Shown here: positions 34,459 through 43,454 of the stretch, one piece after another
Layout: the number at the start of each line of letters is the position of its first letter
Position numbering within the stretch: position 1 is the stretch's first letter
NCBI GenBank assembly: GCA_045804965.1
Contig: JBJMMD010000031.1
Location: 80,174-144,173, forward strand
DNA from: CAVTUU01 sp045804965
GTDB taxonomy: Bacteria > Chloroflexota > Chloroflexia > Thermomicrobiales > UBA6265
Direction: 5' to 3'
DNA length: 64,000 nucleotides
Notes under the pieces: generated by a model
The model's database searches: none
Told to the model about the DNA's origin: nothing
The model's input: only the letters and a program-made list of their open reading frames with translations
Program-made: the position numbers and the translations under genes

Positions 34459-35757
34459 CTACTCGTGATTTGGCTTCGCAGGCGGCGAGAAACTCGCTGA
34501 TTGAGCGGCAGGCTCGCGCGAACGTCTTGGCCATCCGAGACTCGGGGGAGTGAGTGCACCCAAGGTAACGAATCTCTGGGCTCCGGTAGCTCCTGGGATG
34601 TTGGTCGGAAGCGCGGCGAGGCCGTCGTGGGCCATCAGGGCGAAGGCCATCGCCTCCTTGGCGCGGCCGCTGACGCCGTAGTCATCGAGGGGCTTGACCG
34701 ATGCCGGCGCCAGGAGGTCGGCCAGCATTGCCATCAGGGTTGGATTGCGGGCGCCGCCGCCATTGACGATCACCTCGGCCACGTCCGGCAGCCAGCGGCG
34801 ATAGCTTTCGGAGATCGAGCGGGCGGTCAGCAGCGTCACCGTCGCGACCAGGTCGCGCGCCCGCCGGCGCTCTGACTCCGCAGCGGTCGAGGCCTGGCCG
34901 AGGCTCCCCGGCGTCAGGTCGGCGTCTGCAACCAGCCGCTCTGCGAAGGGCAGGCCGTAGAGCTCCCGCCCGGTCGTCTTCGGCGGCGGAGCGGCGAGGT
35001 AGGAATCGGCCAGGAGGCAGTCGAGGAGGACCGAATTGACGGTACCAGCGGCGGCTAGGGCGCCGTCGCGGTCGAAGCACTGCTCGCCGTCGGTCAGGAT
35101 GCTCACGACGCCGTCGATCACCATATTGCCGGGGCCAGTGTCGAATGCCCGGATTCCCGCGACGTCCCCGCCGGGCGGCAGGTAGGTCACGTTACCAATC
35201 CCGCCGATGTTCTGCACCGCCCGGGCCCGCTCCGAGTGACGGAGGACGACCCAGTCGAAATAGGGCGCAAGTGGCGCGCCGTGGCCGCCGGCGGCGATGT
35301 CCGCCGCCCGAAAATCGGCTACCACCGGGGCGCCGGTGCGGGCGGCGATCACAGCCGCTTCCCCGATCTGCAGGGTCGAGCGAGTCGAGAGGGGCAGGTG
35401 CGGCTCTGGCACTGGTTGGTGCCAGACCGTCTGGCCGTGAGAGCCGATGACGTAGATGTCAGCGGGCGCGACGCCCGCCTCCCGACAGATCCCAATCGCG
35501 GCTTCGGCGAAGCGCTCTCCTACGACGGCGTTCAGTGAGCAGAGGCGGGCGACGGCGTGGGACGCGTCCGGCGCGTAGAGCGCCATCAGCTCTGCCCGGA
35601 TCTCGGTTGGGTAGGGATAGGAAGCGAAGGCAACCAATTCGATCTTCGCATCAGCCCCCGCCCCGGCGATACGGACAAGGGCGGCGTCGATCCCATCGGC
35701 GGAGGTGCCGGAGATCAGGCCAACGCAGAGTTCTTCCGGTCCGGATGTTACTGGCAT
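34459..35757 (-). CDS. anmK: Anhydro-N-acetylmuramic acid kinase
   Basis: 432 residues from the ATG at 35757. It phosphorylates and opens 1,6-anhydro-MurNAc released during cell-wall turnover, feeding it to MurNAc-6-P. Family motifs: GLISGTSADGIDAAL at the N-terminus, IGSHGQTVWHQP near 113, VVADFRAADIAAGGHGAPL near 150, QNIGGIGNVTYLP near 190 and FDTGPGNMVIDG near 212, with VNGGGARNPTLM near 340. Hand counts of two lines inside the gene give 41 and 48 G+C per 60, above sampled neighbours (about 28-38). It is the only gene in the candidate tRNA-Lys island. No murQ or nagZ lies nearby. The last 25 residues are Pro/Ser-rich and may be an acquired tail. Confidence 0.93.
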   Translation of the reverse strand: MPVTSGPEELCVGLISGTSADGIDAALVRIAGAGADAKIELVAFASYPYPTEIRAELMALYAPDASHAVARLCSLNAVVGERFAEAAIGICREAGVAPADIYVIGSHGQTVWHQPVPEPHLPLSTRSTLQIGEAAVIAARTGAPVVADFRAADIAAGGHGAPLAPYFDWVVLRHSERARAVQNIGGIGNVTYLPPGGDVAGIRAFDTGPGNMVIDGVVSILTDGEQCFDRDGALAAAGTVNSVLLDCLLADSYLAAPPPKTTGRELYGLPFAERLVADADLTPGSLGQASTAAESERRRARDLVATVTLLTARSISESYRRWLPDVAEVIVNGGGARNPTLMAMLADLLAPASVKPLDDYGVSGRAKEAMAFALMAHDGLAALPTNIPGATGAQRFVTLGALTPPSLGWPRRSREPAAQSASFSPPAKPNHE

Positions 35758-35968
35758 TACGAACGATCTCCGAGGAAGGCGCAAAGGAGATCACTCGAAT
35801 CGATGCTCATATATATTTTAAGTTAAGCTTCATTGCTCAAGGAAGTTGCCGAGCGCATAGTCCGCGCGCTGAGCGGCTAGAGTATCAGACGGGGCATCAA
35901 ACGACCGAACGGCCGGCATTGCGACGCCGGTCGTTCTTCATTCTCCGCACCGTTCTGCGCTTTTCCGG

Positions 35969-36044
35969 TGGTGACCCCGCTGGGACTCGAACCCAGAACC
36001 AACGGATTAAAAGTCCGCTGCTCTGCCGATTGAGCTACGGGGTC
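35969..36044 (-). tRNA. tRNA-Lys (anticodon TTT), CCA encoded
   Basis: On the minus strand the sequence folds as acceptor GACCCCG/CGGGGTC, D arm GCTC/GAGC, anticodon arm GCGGA-CTTTTAA-TCCGT and T arm CTGGG-TTCGAGT-CCCAG, with discriminator A and an encoded CCA. The anticodon is TTT, reading lysine codons. It is the only complete tRNA gene seen in the window and the apparent target of an integration event. Confidence 0.96.
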
Positions 36045-36146
36045 GCTCGCCGTCAACTTTACCCTGTCCGCCATGGCCTGCGCCATAACGTCTGGGTTCG
36101 GGTATGCTCCGGCGATCTTGATCGATCACGCAAATCCGGGATCGGC

Positions 36147-36962
36147 ATGAGCGAGATCGTTTCAGCGTTGGCGGCGGTCGTCGCCGCGTCCGGTGTTGCC
36201 CTTCTTGCCTACCGGCGGAGGACGCTCGCGATGTCCGGGGCGGTGGCGGCTGCGATCGTGGGCGCGCTGATTGTGATTGGTGCCGGTTGGTGGGGCGGAC
36301 TCATCCTCATCACGTTCTTCATCACCTCGTCGGCGTTCTCGCTGATGCGAGCGCGCCGGCGATCGGGCACGAGCGATCGGCATGCGCGCGGACATCGCCG
36401 CGACACAATCCAGGTTGCCGCGAACGGTGGCTTAGCCACGCTGTTTGCCATCCTCTATGGACTGACCGATAAACCGGCTGTGTTCGCGGCCTTCGCCGGC
36501 GCGCTTGCCGCGGCCAATGCAGACACGTGGGCGACCGAAATCGGCGGGATGAGCGGTCAGCGGCCAAGACTCCTGCTCTCGGGTAAACGGGTAGAGCCCG
36601 GAGTCTCGGGGGGAGTGACAACCGCGGGACTGTTGGCCTCGCTTGCCGGTGCGGCATGTATTGGACTCGTTGCCGCACTTGGGATTGCGTTAGGTCTTGT
36701 CGACCATGCACCTGGGACGGTTCGCATCCTGGTGGCGCTCACAATCGGCGGATTCGTGGGCTCGATCGTCGACAGTGCGCTCGGCGAGAGCGTGCAAGCG
36801 GTCTATTTTTGTCCGGTCTGCGAGGTCGAGACCGAGGAGCGAGTCCATCGTTGTGGGAACGAAGCGAAACGGCTTCGCGGCAACGGCGTTATCAACAATG
36901 ATGCGGTGAATGGCCTGGCAACCTTGACTGGGGCAGTGGTCGCAGGACTGTTGACACTATGA
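36147..36962 (+). CDS. DUF92 integral membrane protein
   Basis: 271 residues with about six membrane spans. The family hallmark block AANADTWATEIGGMSG near residue 120, the following LLLSGKRVEPGVSGGVT and the C-terminal RGNGVINNDAVNGLAT are all intact. A CPVCEVETEERVHRCGNEAK segment near 222 offers three cysteines that could bind a metal or form a disulfide. DUF92 proteins are related to VTE6/prenyl-phosphate kinases, so a CTP-dependent polyprenyl phosphate kinase role is possible. Start taken at the ATG at 36147, directly before the first hydrophobic segment; the frame is open far upstream through the tRNA gene, which cannot be coding. Confidence 0.85.
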   Translation: MSEIVSALAAVVAASGVALLAYRRRTLAMSGAVAAAIVGALIVIGAGWWGGLILITFFITSSAFSLMRARRRSGTSDRHARGHRRDTIQVAANGGLATLFAILYGLTDKPAVFAAFAGALAAANADTWATEIGGMSGQRPRLLLSGKRVEPGVSGGVTTAGLLASLAGAACIGLVAALGIALGLVDHAPGTVRILVALTIGGFVGSIVDSALGESVQAVYFCPVCEVETEERVHRCGNEAKRLRGNGVINNDAVNGLATLTGAVVAGLLTL

Positions 36963-37149
36963 CACAGATTCGCTCTTTTACCCTTTGCCGATCATAGTCT
37001 GGCAACGTAAAGTATGCGGACACCGGTTTCGCTCGATGGACCGGCTTGTCTCGAAACTCGGCTGTTCGGCAACGGCCGAGCGTTTCGTTGAGCAGCTTTC
37101 CGCCCGGTTCCCCCGCATGCGGGTTGGTTCTTCGCGTAGAGAGAGTGGC

Positions 37150-38391
37150 ATGACCCGTTCGCCCCTTACGATGCTGTCGACCTTCGTGGTCCTCACAGCT
37201 GGCCTGTTCCTTTCGCTTGGGATGGCAACCGGTCAGGCCGCTCAACAAACAAGCTCTGTAGCACAACCGCTCTTTGCATTTCCACTCGATGATGCCGAAC
37301 TTCCAGCAGGTCCGGCCTTCGTCCGCATCGTTCGCATCACGCTCGCTCCCGGCGCCCGCAGTCCGCTGCACACACATCCCGGTCCGGAGTTTGGCGTCGT
37401 TGAATCGGGCACGGTTCGTGTTCACGTAAACGGGAAGACGCTGGTTCAGACGGAGTCCCCGCCGCGAGCCGCCGCCGCCACCCCGGCGACCGCTGTCGCG
37501 ACGCCTGCGCCCGTGACCTCGGAAACGGACGCCGATTACGTGCTTCGCGCCGGCGACCAAATTGCTTACATGCCGGGCACCGAGTTGACATTCCGCAACA
37601 GCGGCAGCAAACAAGCCGTTATCCTCGCCGCGGTCGTGCTCCCTGCTGGACCGGATCGACCGAACGGCCTCGATTGGGTCGGAGGCACGCCGGATGATGC
37701 GCAGCTCGCGGGCGTCGAGCCGGTCGTGCTCGGCGATGGTGTGGCAGACAAGCTCCCCGATGGCAGGACGATCGTGCGCCTGGAGAAGGTCGCGCTGCCG
37801 TCGGGCGCCGGCTTGGAGGCGAGCGACAACCTTGTGATGTATTCCGTCACGGGCGGTAAGCTTGACTTCTCCGTCGACAGCGGCAGCGTTCAGGTCTCAC
37901 GTTCGACCGATCCAGGGGCGCGGGCGGACGCCGATCAGGGAACCACATTCGCCTTGGCGACAGGGGACGCCGCGTTCTTCCCAGACGGTCTTGCCGCGGC
38001 TCCGCGCTCTGATCGCAACGGTGAGCTCGACGTGCTCCGCTTTTCAATCGCTCCCGCGACTGCGACCTCTTCCGCGGCTGAACCGGCTCACATCACGATC
38101 CAGGAACCCGCGACGCCGACGCCGGAGCCGACCGAAGTGCCGACCCCAACGCCCAGACCTCAAGGGCAGATCACGAATGGTTCGGTCGTCGTCGTGACCC
38201 AGGATGTCGTCAATGTCCGCAGCGGTCCGTCGACCGACGCCCCCATCATCGCGGAAGTGACAAAAGACACGGAACTGACCGTAACCGGCCCGAGCGAAGA
38301 AGGCAGCGGCTACACGTGGTGGCCGATTCAAAACGCGGACGGGTCGGTCGCCGGTTATGTCGTCGAGGACTTCATCGCCCCGAAGGGGTAA
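37150..38391 (+). CDS. Secreted cupin protein with C-terminal bacterial SH3 domain
   Basis: 413 residues. A Sec signal peptide (MTRSPLTMLSTFVVLTAGLF) ends near GQAAQQ. Residues about 40-160 form a cupin with the metal-binding pattern SPLHTHPGPEFGVVESG; an Ala/Thr/Pro insertion interrupts it. A second cupin-like half follows (about 195-305, LVMYSVTGGKLDF), lacking the His pair. A TPTPEPTEVPTPTPRP linker leads to an SH3b domain (about 345-413, VVNVRSGPSTDAPII and YTWWPIQNADGSVAGYV). The build suggests a cell-surface protein; catalytic function unknown. The ATG at 37150 is selected because it begins the signal peptide. Confidence 0.85.
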   Translation: MTRSPLTMLSTFVVLTAGLFLSLGMATGQAAQQTSSVAQPLFAFPLDDAELPAGPAFVRIVRITLAPGARSPLHTHPGPEFGVVESGTVRVHVNGKTLVQTESPPRAAAATPATAVATPAPVTSETDADYVLRAGDQIAYMPGTELTFRNSGSKQAVILAAVVLPAGPDRPNGLDWVGGTPDDAQLAGVEPVVLGDGVADKLPDGRTIVRLEKVALPSGAGLEASDNLVMYSVTGGKLDFSVDSGSVQVSRSTDPGARADADQGTTFALATGDAAFFPDGLAAAPRSDRNGELDVLRFSIAPATATSSAAEPAHITIQEPATPTPEPTEVPTPTPRPQGQITNGSVVVVTQDVVNVRSGPSTDAPIIAEVTKDTELTVTGPSEEGSGYTWWPIQNADGSVAGYVVEDFIAPKG

Positions 38392-38507
38392 TGAGTCCGG
38401 GAACGCCATCATGCCCTGGTGGGGCTGCCGCCAGCGGGAATAACGCTTGGAGCAATGATTCGGAACTATGCTCCACGTACCTTCACCCGGCCCCGGGGCG
38501 GAACTCG

Positions 38508-39242
38508 TCAAAATCGCGTCAGAATCACGACCAGCGCCCCCGCGCACAAATACGGCCCGTACGGGATCACTTGTTTACGGCTAGCGCGTTTGGCTAGGAG
38601 CAACGCCATTCCCGCGATGCCGGCGAGGACAATGCCGAGAATCAAGGAACTCAAGACCAGCGGGAATCGGACCATTGCCCCGATCATCGCCGCCAGGTAC
38701 ACATCACCAAGTCCGAACGGCACGACCTTCACGCTGCGGTAGAGCACTCGCGCCAGCAAGAAGAACCCGACGAAGATACCGAGGCCGACGAGGATGCCGA
38801 TGATGGACTTGCCAAGGTCCCAAATCCCGTCAGCTGCCGCAAAAAGGAGTCCGAGGGCCAGTCCCAATCCAATGACGTTCGTGTAAATGAATCGGGTCCA
38901 GGCATCCACCAACAAAATGATCAGCAAGGGCACGGAGAAGCAGATGGCGGCGACGAGACGGGTCTTGTCGTCGATGACTGCGGCCGCGGCCGCAAAGTAC
39001 GCGGCGGTCCCGAGCTCAAATAGTGGCCGCAAAAAGCCCTGCCGAGCGTGGCAAGATGGACATTCGGAAACCGAGCCGAATCCGTAGAACGGGACCCAAG
39101 CCGTGTCCGGCAGCGCTGCCCCGCAGGCGTCGCAGACTGGACCAGTGAGGAACCCTCGCTTGTCGGCCTGGGCCCGCGCGATTATCCATATCGCCGCGCC
39201 CGCGGCCCAACCGAGAATCCCGAAGAAGATGATACCGATCAT
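38508..39242 (-). CDS. Prepilin peptidase (type IV leader peptidase, A24)
   Basis: 244 residues. The cytoplasmic zinc-binding loop has the two CxxC pairs (Cys37/Cys40 and Cys61/Cys64). Catalytic aspartates are Asp113 in ILLVDAW and Asp180 in PFGLGDV, the GxGD-family pair. Eight hydrophobic segments complete the fold. The enzyme cleaves class III leader peptides of pilins and pseudopilins and N-methylates the new N-terminus. The A24 N-terminal loop is short and the usual LPWPSR-like methylase motif is not obvious, so methylation is uncertain. Its ATG overlaps the aroE stop by four bases (ATGA). No pilin genes are adjacent. Confidence 0.88.
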   Translation of the reverse strand: MIGIIFFGILGWAAGAAIWIIARAQADKRGFLTGPVCDACGAALPDTAWVPFYGFGSVSECPSCHARQGFLRPLFELGTAAYFAAAAAVIDDKTRLVAAICFSVPLLIILLVDAWTRFIYTNVIGLGLALGLLFAAADGIWDLGKSIIGILVGLGIFVGFFLLARVLYRSVKVVPFGLGDVYLAAMIGAMVRFPLVLSSLILGIVLAGIAGMALLLAKRASRKQVIPYGPYLCAGALVVILTRF

Positions 39243-40087
39243 GCCCGTGCTTCCGTTGCTTGCAATGCCGCTGCCATCATGATCTCGATCGGCGCGGCCT
39301 GACCGGTAAAGAGCTCAAATGCCTTCGCGCCTTGGTGAACCAGCATCGGCAAGCCGTCCGATGTCGCCAGCCCGCGCATTCTTGCCGCAATCAGCAGATC
39401 GGTATCGCGGTAAGTGAGATCGAGGATGATTGCTCCTGTTGGGAGGTTTCTCAGAAGAGCTGGTTCGATCGGCATCTCGCCGGGATGCCAGCCCAGCGAC
39501 GTTGCGTTGATCATCACGCCGGCGGTGTTGAGCGAGTCGGCCAACCCCCCGCGACAGAGTGCAATGGTTTCCACCCCGATTGGTTCCAAGCTCCTTGCGA
39601 GCTGTTGCGCGCGAAGTGGGTCTCGGTTTGCGATGGTGATGGACGTCACGCCCACTTGCTCAAGACCGAGAACGACCGCCCGCGCCGCCCCGCCCGCGCC
39701 GAGGATCACCGCGCTGCGATTGCCGACATCCGGACAGACAGAAAGCAACATCGCGACGAACCCATAAACATCGGTGTTGTCGCCGAACAGCCTGCCTTCA
39801 CGATTGAGGATGGTATTCACCGCGCCGGCGCGCACGGCGAGCGTCGAGACGTCGTCGACGAGGTCGATAACTGCGAGCTTGTGGGGAACTGTGACGTTCG
39901 CGCCGAGCGCGTCAGTCTCGCGGAGCGACGCGGTGCGAGCCGGAAGTTCGGCGGAGGTTGTGTGCCATCGCTCGTACGTCGCGGGAATGCCAAGTGCATC
40001 GAGTGCGGCTTGCTGCATTGCTGGAGAAATCGAATGAGCGACGGGATCGCCGATGACGCCGACCCGAAATCGCGTCGCCGCGATCAC
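39239..40087 (-). CDS. aroE: Shikimate dehydrogenase
   Basis: 282 residues. Reduces 3-dehydroshikimate with NADPH in aromatic amino-acid synthesis. Shikimate-binding Ser pair in DPVAHSISPAMQ (about 15-25), catalytic Lys in GANVTVPHK near residue 70 and Asp in GDNTDVYGF near 105; NADPH loop ILGAGGAARAV near 130 and ITIANRDPLRA near 152, with Asn-Arg selecting NADPH; late INATSLGWHPGE near 195 and LVHQGAKAFELFTG near 255. Starts with GTG three bases after the mltG stop; a GGGGG run just upstream may serve as ribosome binding site. Middle gene of mltG-aroE-prepilin peptidase. Confidence 0.95.
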   Translation of the reverse strand: MIAATRFRVGVIGDPVAHSISPAMQQAALDALGIPATYERWHTTSAELPARTASLRETDALGANVTVPHKLAVIDLVDDVSTLAVRAGAVNTILNREGRLFGDNTDVYGFVAMLLSVCPDVGNRSAVILGAGGAARAVVLGLEQVGVTSITIANRDPLRAQQLARSLEPIGVETIALCRGGLADSLNTAGVMINATSLGWHPGEMPIEPALLRNLPTGAIILDLTYRDTDLLIAARMRGLATSDGLPMLVHQGAKAFELFTGQAAPIEIMMAAALQATEARA

Positions 40088-40090
40088 GAG

Positions 40091-41293
40091 TTAGCCCCCA
40101 GTTTGCTCGATCGGCACTTCTTGATCGGTTGAACCGCCGTCGGTCGGGGTTTGCTGGTCGGTCGTGTCACCTGACCCGTTCGAATCGCCGGAACCGCCGC
40201 CATTTTGGTAGAGCTCTTGATTAGCGAGTTGCTCGTTGTAGGTTTCGGCGAACACGTGCTCGCCTGTCTCAGGATTCTTGAGCACAAAGTAGAGGTAGTT
40301 CGTGCCCGCAGGTTGCAGCACGGCCTGAATCGAGCCGATGCCGGGGTTGCAGATCGGCCCGGGCGGCAATCCGCCATTGAGATAGGTGTTGTATGGGCTA
40401 TTGACGTTTTGCAGGTCATCGCCCGTCGGCACCGGCCACCAACTGCCTTCCTTCCCCATCGCGTACTGTACCGTTGGGTCGGCGTCGAACTTCATCCCCT
40501 GTTCGTACCTGTTCAGGTAGACATCGGCAATCGTCGGTCGTTCCGAACCGAGCTTCGCTTCACGTTCGATGATTGACGCGAAAATCAGCACATCGTTGAC
40601 CGATAAGTTCATTTCAGATGCGCGCTGACGCAACTGCTCGTTGAACTTGTCGTTGAAGTTGTCCAGCATCTTCTGAACGAGATCCTCAGCCGGTGCGTCG
40701 GCACTCAAGTCATAGGTATCCGGGAAGAGATAGCCTTCGAGCCAGTCAGGATTGCCATCGCTCTTCTTATCGGCGAGGAATTCGTAGTGCGAGGCGTCGA
40801 AATTCTTGACGGCCTTCATGAAGTCGGCGGTAGAACCCTTCCAACCTTGTTTCACCAGCTCATCGGCAATTTGCTCTGTGCGCCATCCTTCGACAACTGT
40901 GACCGTTATCGTCGCCGCGTCGTTTTGGTTGTTGCCTGCCTTTGCTTTATCCGGAGTCGGGGTGCTCTTGCCGGTCACATAGTCAGCGATTTCTACCGCG
41001 GACATCCCGATCCGTAAGTTATAGGTGCCCGGAATGACTTCGCCGCTTTTGGCTTTGACTTCGCCTTCGAACACGAATTCGTAACGAATGAGCCCCTTGT
41101 CCTTGAGGATCTTGGCCACGGACGAGGTCGTGTCTTTTTGACTAATCTTAATCTTGACCGTCTTGCCGACATCGGCGGAGGCGGTCCGATCCTGGTAATA
41201 CTGGAAGAACTGGACCGTGCCGAAGACGATCAGCGCCGCTATCACCCCGATTGTGACGATACGGAGCGAACCGAGAACGATGCGAAGCAACAA
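40091..41293 (-). CDS. mltG: Endolytic murein transglycosylase
   Basis: 400 residues. One N-terminal membrane span (about 8-30) anchors it, followed by a LysM-like strand region (KIKISQKDTTSSVAKILKD) and the YceG/MltG domain. The catalytic Glu lies in ILIFASIIEREAK near residue 240, with NRYEQGMKFDADPTVQYAMG and PYNTYLNGGLPPGPICNPG as family markers. It cuts nascent glycan strands and so sets peptidoglycan chain length. TTG start with AAGG eight bases upstream. The C-terminal tail is Gly/Asp/Thr-rich and probably disordered. Divergent from miaA. Confidence 0.93.
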   Translation of the reverse strand: MLLRIVLGSLRIVTIGVIAALIVFGTVQFFQYYQDRTASADVGKTVKIKISQKDTTSSVAKILKDKGLIRYEFVFEGEVKAKSGEVIPGTYNLRIGMSAVEIADYVTGKSTPTPDKAKAGNNQNDAATITVTVVEGWRTEQIADELVKQGWKGSTADFMKAVKNFDASHYEFLADKKSDGNPDWLEGYLFPDTYDLSADAPAEDLVQKMLDNFNDKFNEQLRQRASEMNLSVNDVLIFASIIEREAKLGSERPTIADVYLNRYEQGMKFDADPTVQYAMGKEGSWWPVPTGDDLQNVNSPYNTYLNGGLPPGPICNPGIGSIQAVLQPAGTNYLYFVLKNPETGEHVFAETYNEQLANQELYQNGGGSGDSNGSGDTTDQQTPTDGGSTDQEVPIEQTGG

Positions 41294-41401
41294 ACTTGCC
41301 TTTCCAACTTGCGGACGGGGTTGCCGCTGTCAACGGCGTTCGAAGCAGTGGCGGTGCCTCCCCGTCAGGTACCCTTCGTCACGATCACGGCGGGAGGGTC
41401 G

Positions 41402-42448
41402 ATGCCTATTGTAGTCGCGTCCGCTACTCGCAACAACCAGGCCAAAAGTGTCGATGTAGCGCTCGAAACCGCCCCCGGCGCGGCGAAACTCGTGGTCATC
41501 TCTGGACCCACCGCGGTTGGCAAAACGCGAGCCGGAATCGAGCTAGCGCTCCGCTTCGGCGGCGAGATCATCAACGCCGATTCCCGCTATCTCTACCGGG
41601 GTATGGATATCGGCGTCGCTAAACCTAACGCGCTCGAGCGCCGAGGGGTTCCGCACCATGTCATCGATGTGGCCGACCCGGGCGACGAGATGTCGCTCGC
41701 AACCTATCAAGCCCTGGCGAACGCGGCCATCGCGGAGACGATCGGCCACGGTCATCTGCCGATTTTGGTTGGCGGCACGCCCTTGTACATCAACGCGGTG
41801 GTCGAAGGTTGGCGAATTCCGAGCGTTTCGCCCAATCCAGCTTTTAGGGCGAACCTTGAATCCGAAGCGGCCGAGACTGGAATCGCGGCACTCCGCGCTC
41901 GCCTCGCAGCCATTGATCCGATCGCCGCCGAACGCTCCGGAAACAACCTGCGCCGGATTATCCGCGCCCTCGAAATCTACGAAGCGACCGGGCTCCCGAT
42001 GTCGGCACTCGAAGGCAAGGGCCCCCGCCCCTATGACACGCTTGAATGCTGGCTCTCGATGCCGCGCGAGCAACTCCATCGTGCGATCGATCGCCGCGTC
42101 GATGAGCAGCTCGCTTCGGGGTTGGCAGAAGAAGTTCGCGCACTGCTTGAAGGCGGACTCCCGCCTGATGCGCCATCGATGTCGAGTCTGGGCTATCGTC
42201 AGCTCGTTCCATATGTCAAGGGAGAGCAAACGTTGGCAGAAGCTGCGGCCCAGATCAAATTTGACACGCATCGCTACGTTCGCCATCAGGAGACATGGCT
42301 CCGCCGCAATCCTCGCTTGATTAAAGTCGACGTCACCGAGGAAGCCTGGGTCGAAGGACTCGCGACGCTCGTTGCCGAGTTCACCGGCTCCGTCTCACGT
42401 ACCGATGCGCAGCCTCATCCGGTCCAACGGGACTCGACGTCCGAGTGA
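41402..42448 (+). CDS. miaA: tRNA dimethylallyltransferase
   Basis: 348 residues. Adds the dimethylallyl group to A37 of tRNAs reading UNN codons. P-loop SGPTAVGKT at about 34-42, substrate-binding EIINADSRYLYRGMDIG (Asp that contacts A37), PHHVIDVADP, LVGGTPLYINAVVEGW and LRRIIRALEIYEATG, then SSLGYRQLVPYVKGEQ are all present. The ATG at 41402 has GGGAGG five bases upstream; the frame is open upstream but antisense to mltG. A long N-terminal extension of about 28 residues before the P-loop strand is variable in the family. Confidence 0.95.
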   Translation: MPIVVASATRNNQAKSVDVALETAPGAAKLVVISGPTAVGKTRAGIELALRFGGEIINADSRYLYRGMDIGVAKPNALERRGVPHHVIDVADPGDEMSLATYQALANAAIAETIGHGHLPILVGGTPLYINAVVEGWRIPSVSPNPAFRANLESEAAETGIAALRARLAAIDPIAAERSGNNLRRIIRALEIYEATGLPMSALEGKGPRPYDTLECWLSMPREQLHRAIDRRVDEQLASGLAEEVRALLEGGLPPDAPSMSSLGYRQLVPYVKGEQTLAEAAAQIKFDTHRYVRHQETWLRRNPRLIKVDVTEEAWVEGLATLVAEFTGSVSRTDAQPHPVQRDSTSE

Positions 42449-42542
42449 TGGGTGACTTTGTGGTGAGCCGAATAGTATCAAGTACCACCTGTGCTAACGT
42501 ACCATAGGCACGGAATTCGGAAAGAAGGAAGCTCGGCCGGGT

Positions 42543-43454
42543 ATGCACATTTTCATCATCGACCCCAAATACGTGATGGCCCGGATTTCAGAGTCCGTCT
42601 TTCGCGGGCACGGCTGGCGCTCGACCGTGATCCAAGACTACGCGGCGGCTATCGGCCAGATCATGCGCGATGTTCCGAACGCGATCGTGATCCAGGGCGA
42701 TGGCGTGAGCGGTGGCGCTGCCCATCTCTGCCAGCGGCTCAAAGGCAACGCGCTCACCGCCGGTATTCCTATTGTCCACATCGAAGAAGCGATCCCTACA
42801 CCGTGGATGGTCACCGGCGTCCCGGCCGACGCAGTGCTGCAGATGCCCTGGGACCCGGATGAGCTCATTCAACAAATTGACATGATTGTGCCGATGAACT
42901 CTAAGGATGATGAGCTGGACGATCTCACTAATCTGCCTCGCCGTCGCGCGGTGATGGGCGACCTCGCAAAGCGAATCAGAGCGAAGGAATCCTTCACCAT
43001 CGCCCATTTGTCCTTCCGGTTGCTCGACGCCTATCGGCAGGACTACGGCCGGATGGGCGCCGATCAGTTTGCGGTAATTGTGAGCTTACTACTGCGTCGC
43101 CACGATGCTGGGAGCGCTCCTGCGAGCTTTGCCTATCTCGACGACGGCAGTTTCATCGTGATCGGTGATGAGTCTCAAGTGACGGGTATCGTCTCGAACG
43201 CTGCCCGCGATTTCGAGGTGCTCGTTCCGACGTTCTACGACACCAGCGCTATGTTCGGCGCGGAAACCGACCAAGCCGACGGGCCGTTGACCTGGGTCGG
43301 TCTACACGCCGCTGTCCTCCAGGTCGGCGCCGGTGCTTATGACAACTTTCTCCAGATCGGATATGCCCTCAGCGATTTGATTGAAGAGGGCGAACGCGCC
43401 ATGTTCCAACGCGCTACGATTGGACAAGAAGTCTCTTCAACGATCGCGGCGTAG
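42543..43454 (+). CDS. Response-regulator-like protein with degenerate GGDEF-like domain
   Basis: 303 residues. The N-terminal 110 residues resemble a CheY-like fold (MHIFIIDPKYVMARISESVF, then VIQGDGVSG where the phospho-Asp would be, and IPIVHIEEA, VLQMPWDPDELI). Residues 120-215 resemble a GGDEF domain: DDLTNLPRRRAVMGDL matches the D-x-L-T-x-L-x-N-R-R opening and YRQDYGRMGADQFAVIVSLLL the centre, but the GGDEF loop itself is missing, so diguanylate cyclase activity is unlikely. It may be a sensor or scaffold protein. No histidine kinase is adjacent. Confidence 0.65.
   Translation: MHIFIIDPKYVMARISESVFRGHGWRSTVIQDYAAAIGQIMRDVPNAIVIQGDGVSGGAAHLCQRLKGNALTAGIPIVHIEEAIPTPWMVTGVPADAVLQMPWDPDELIQQIDMIVPMNSKDDELDDLTNLPRRRAVMGDLAKRIRAKESFTIAHLSFRLLDAYRQDYGRMGADQFAVIVSLLLRRHDAGSAPASFAYLDDGSFIVIGDESQVTGIVSNAARDFEVLVPTFYDTSAMFGAETDQADGPLTWVGLHAAVLQVGAGAYDNFLQIGYALSDLIEEGERAMFQRATIGQEVSSTIAA

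Larger units (their letters stand above)
34283..36002. mobile_element. Candidate integrative element or its remnant at tRNA-Lys
   Basis: A complete tRNA-Lys gene (35969-36044, minus strand) and a 33-base direct copy of its 3' end (34283-34315 versus 35970-36002; one mismatch) bracket about 1.7 kb. This is the arrangement left when a tyrosine integrase inserts an element into the 3' half of a tRNA gene: one end keeps a whole tRNA, the other a 3' fragment. Inside are only anmK, which is visibly richer in GC than its flanks, and paired repeats near the distal end that could be integrase arm sites. No integrase gene is present, so it is either a decayed island or a satellite moved in trans. The copy could also derive from an old tRNA duplication. 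Confidence 0.55.
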
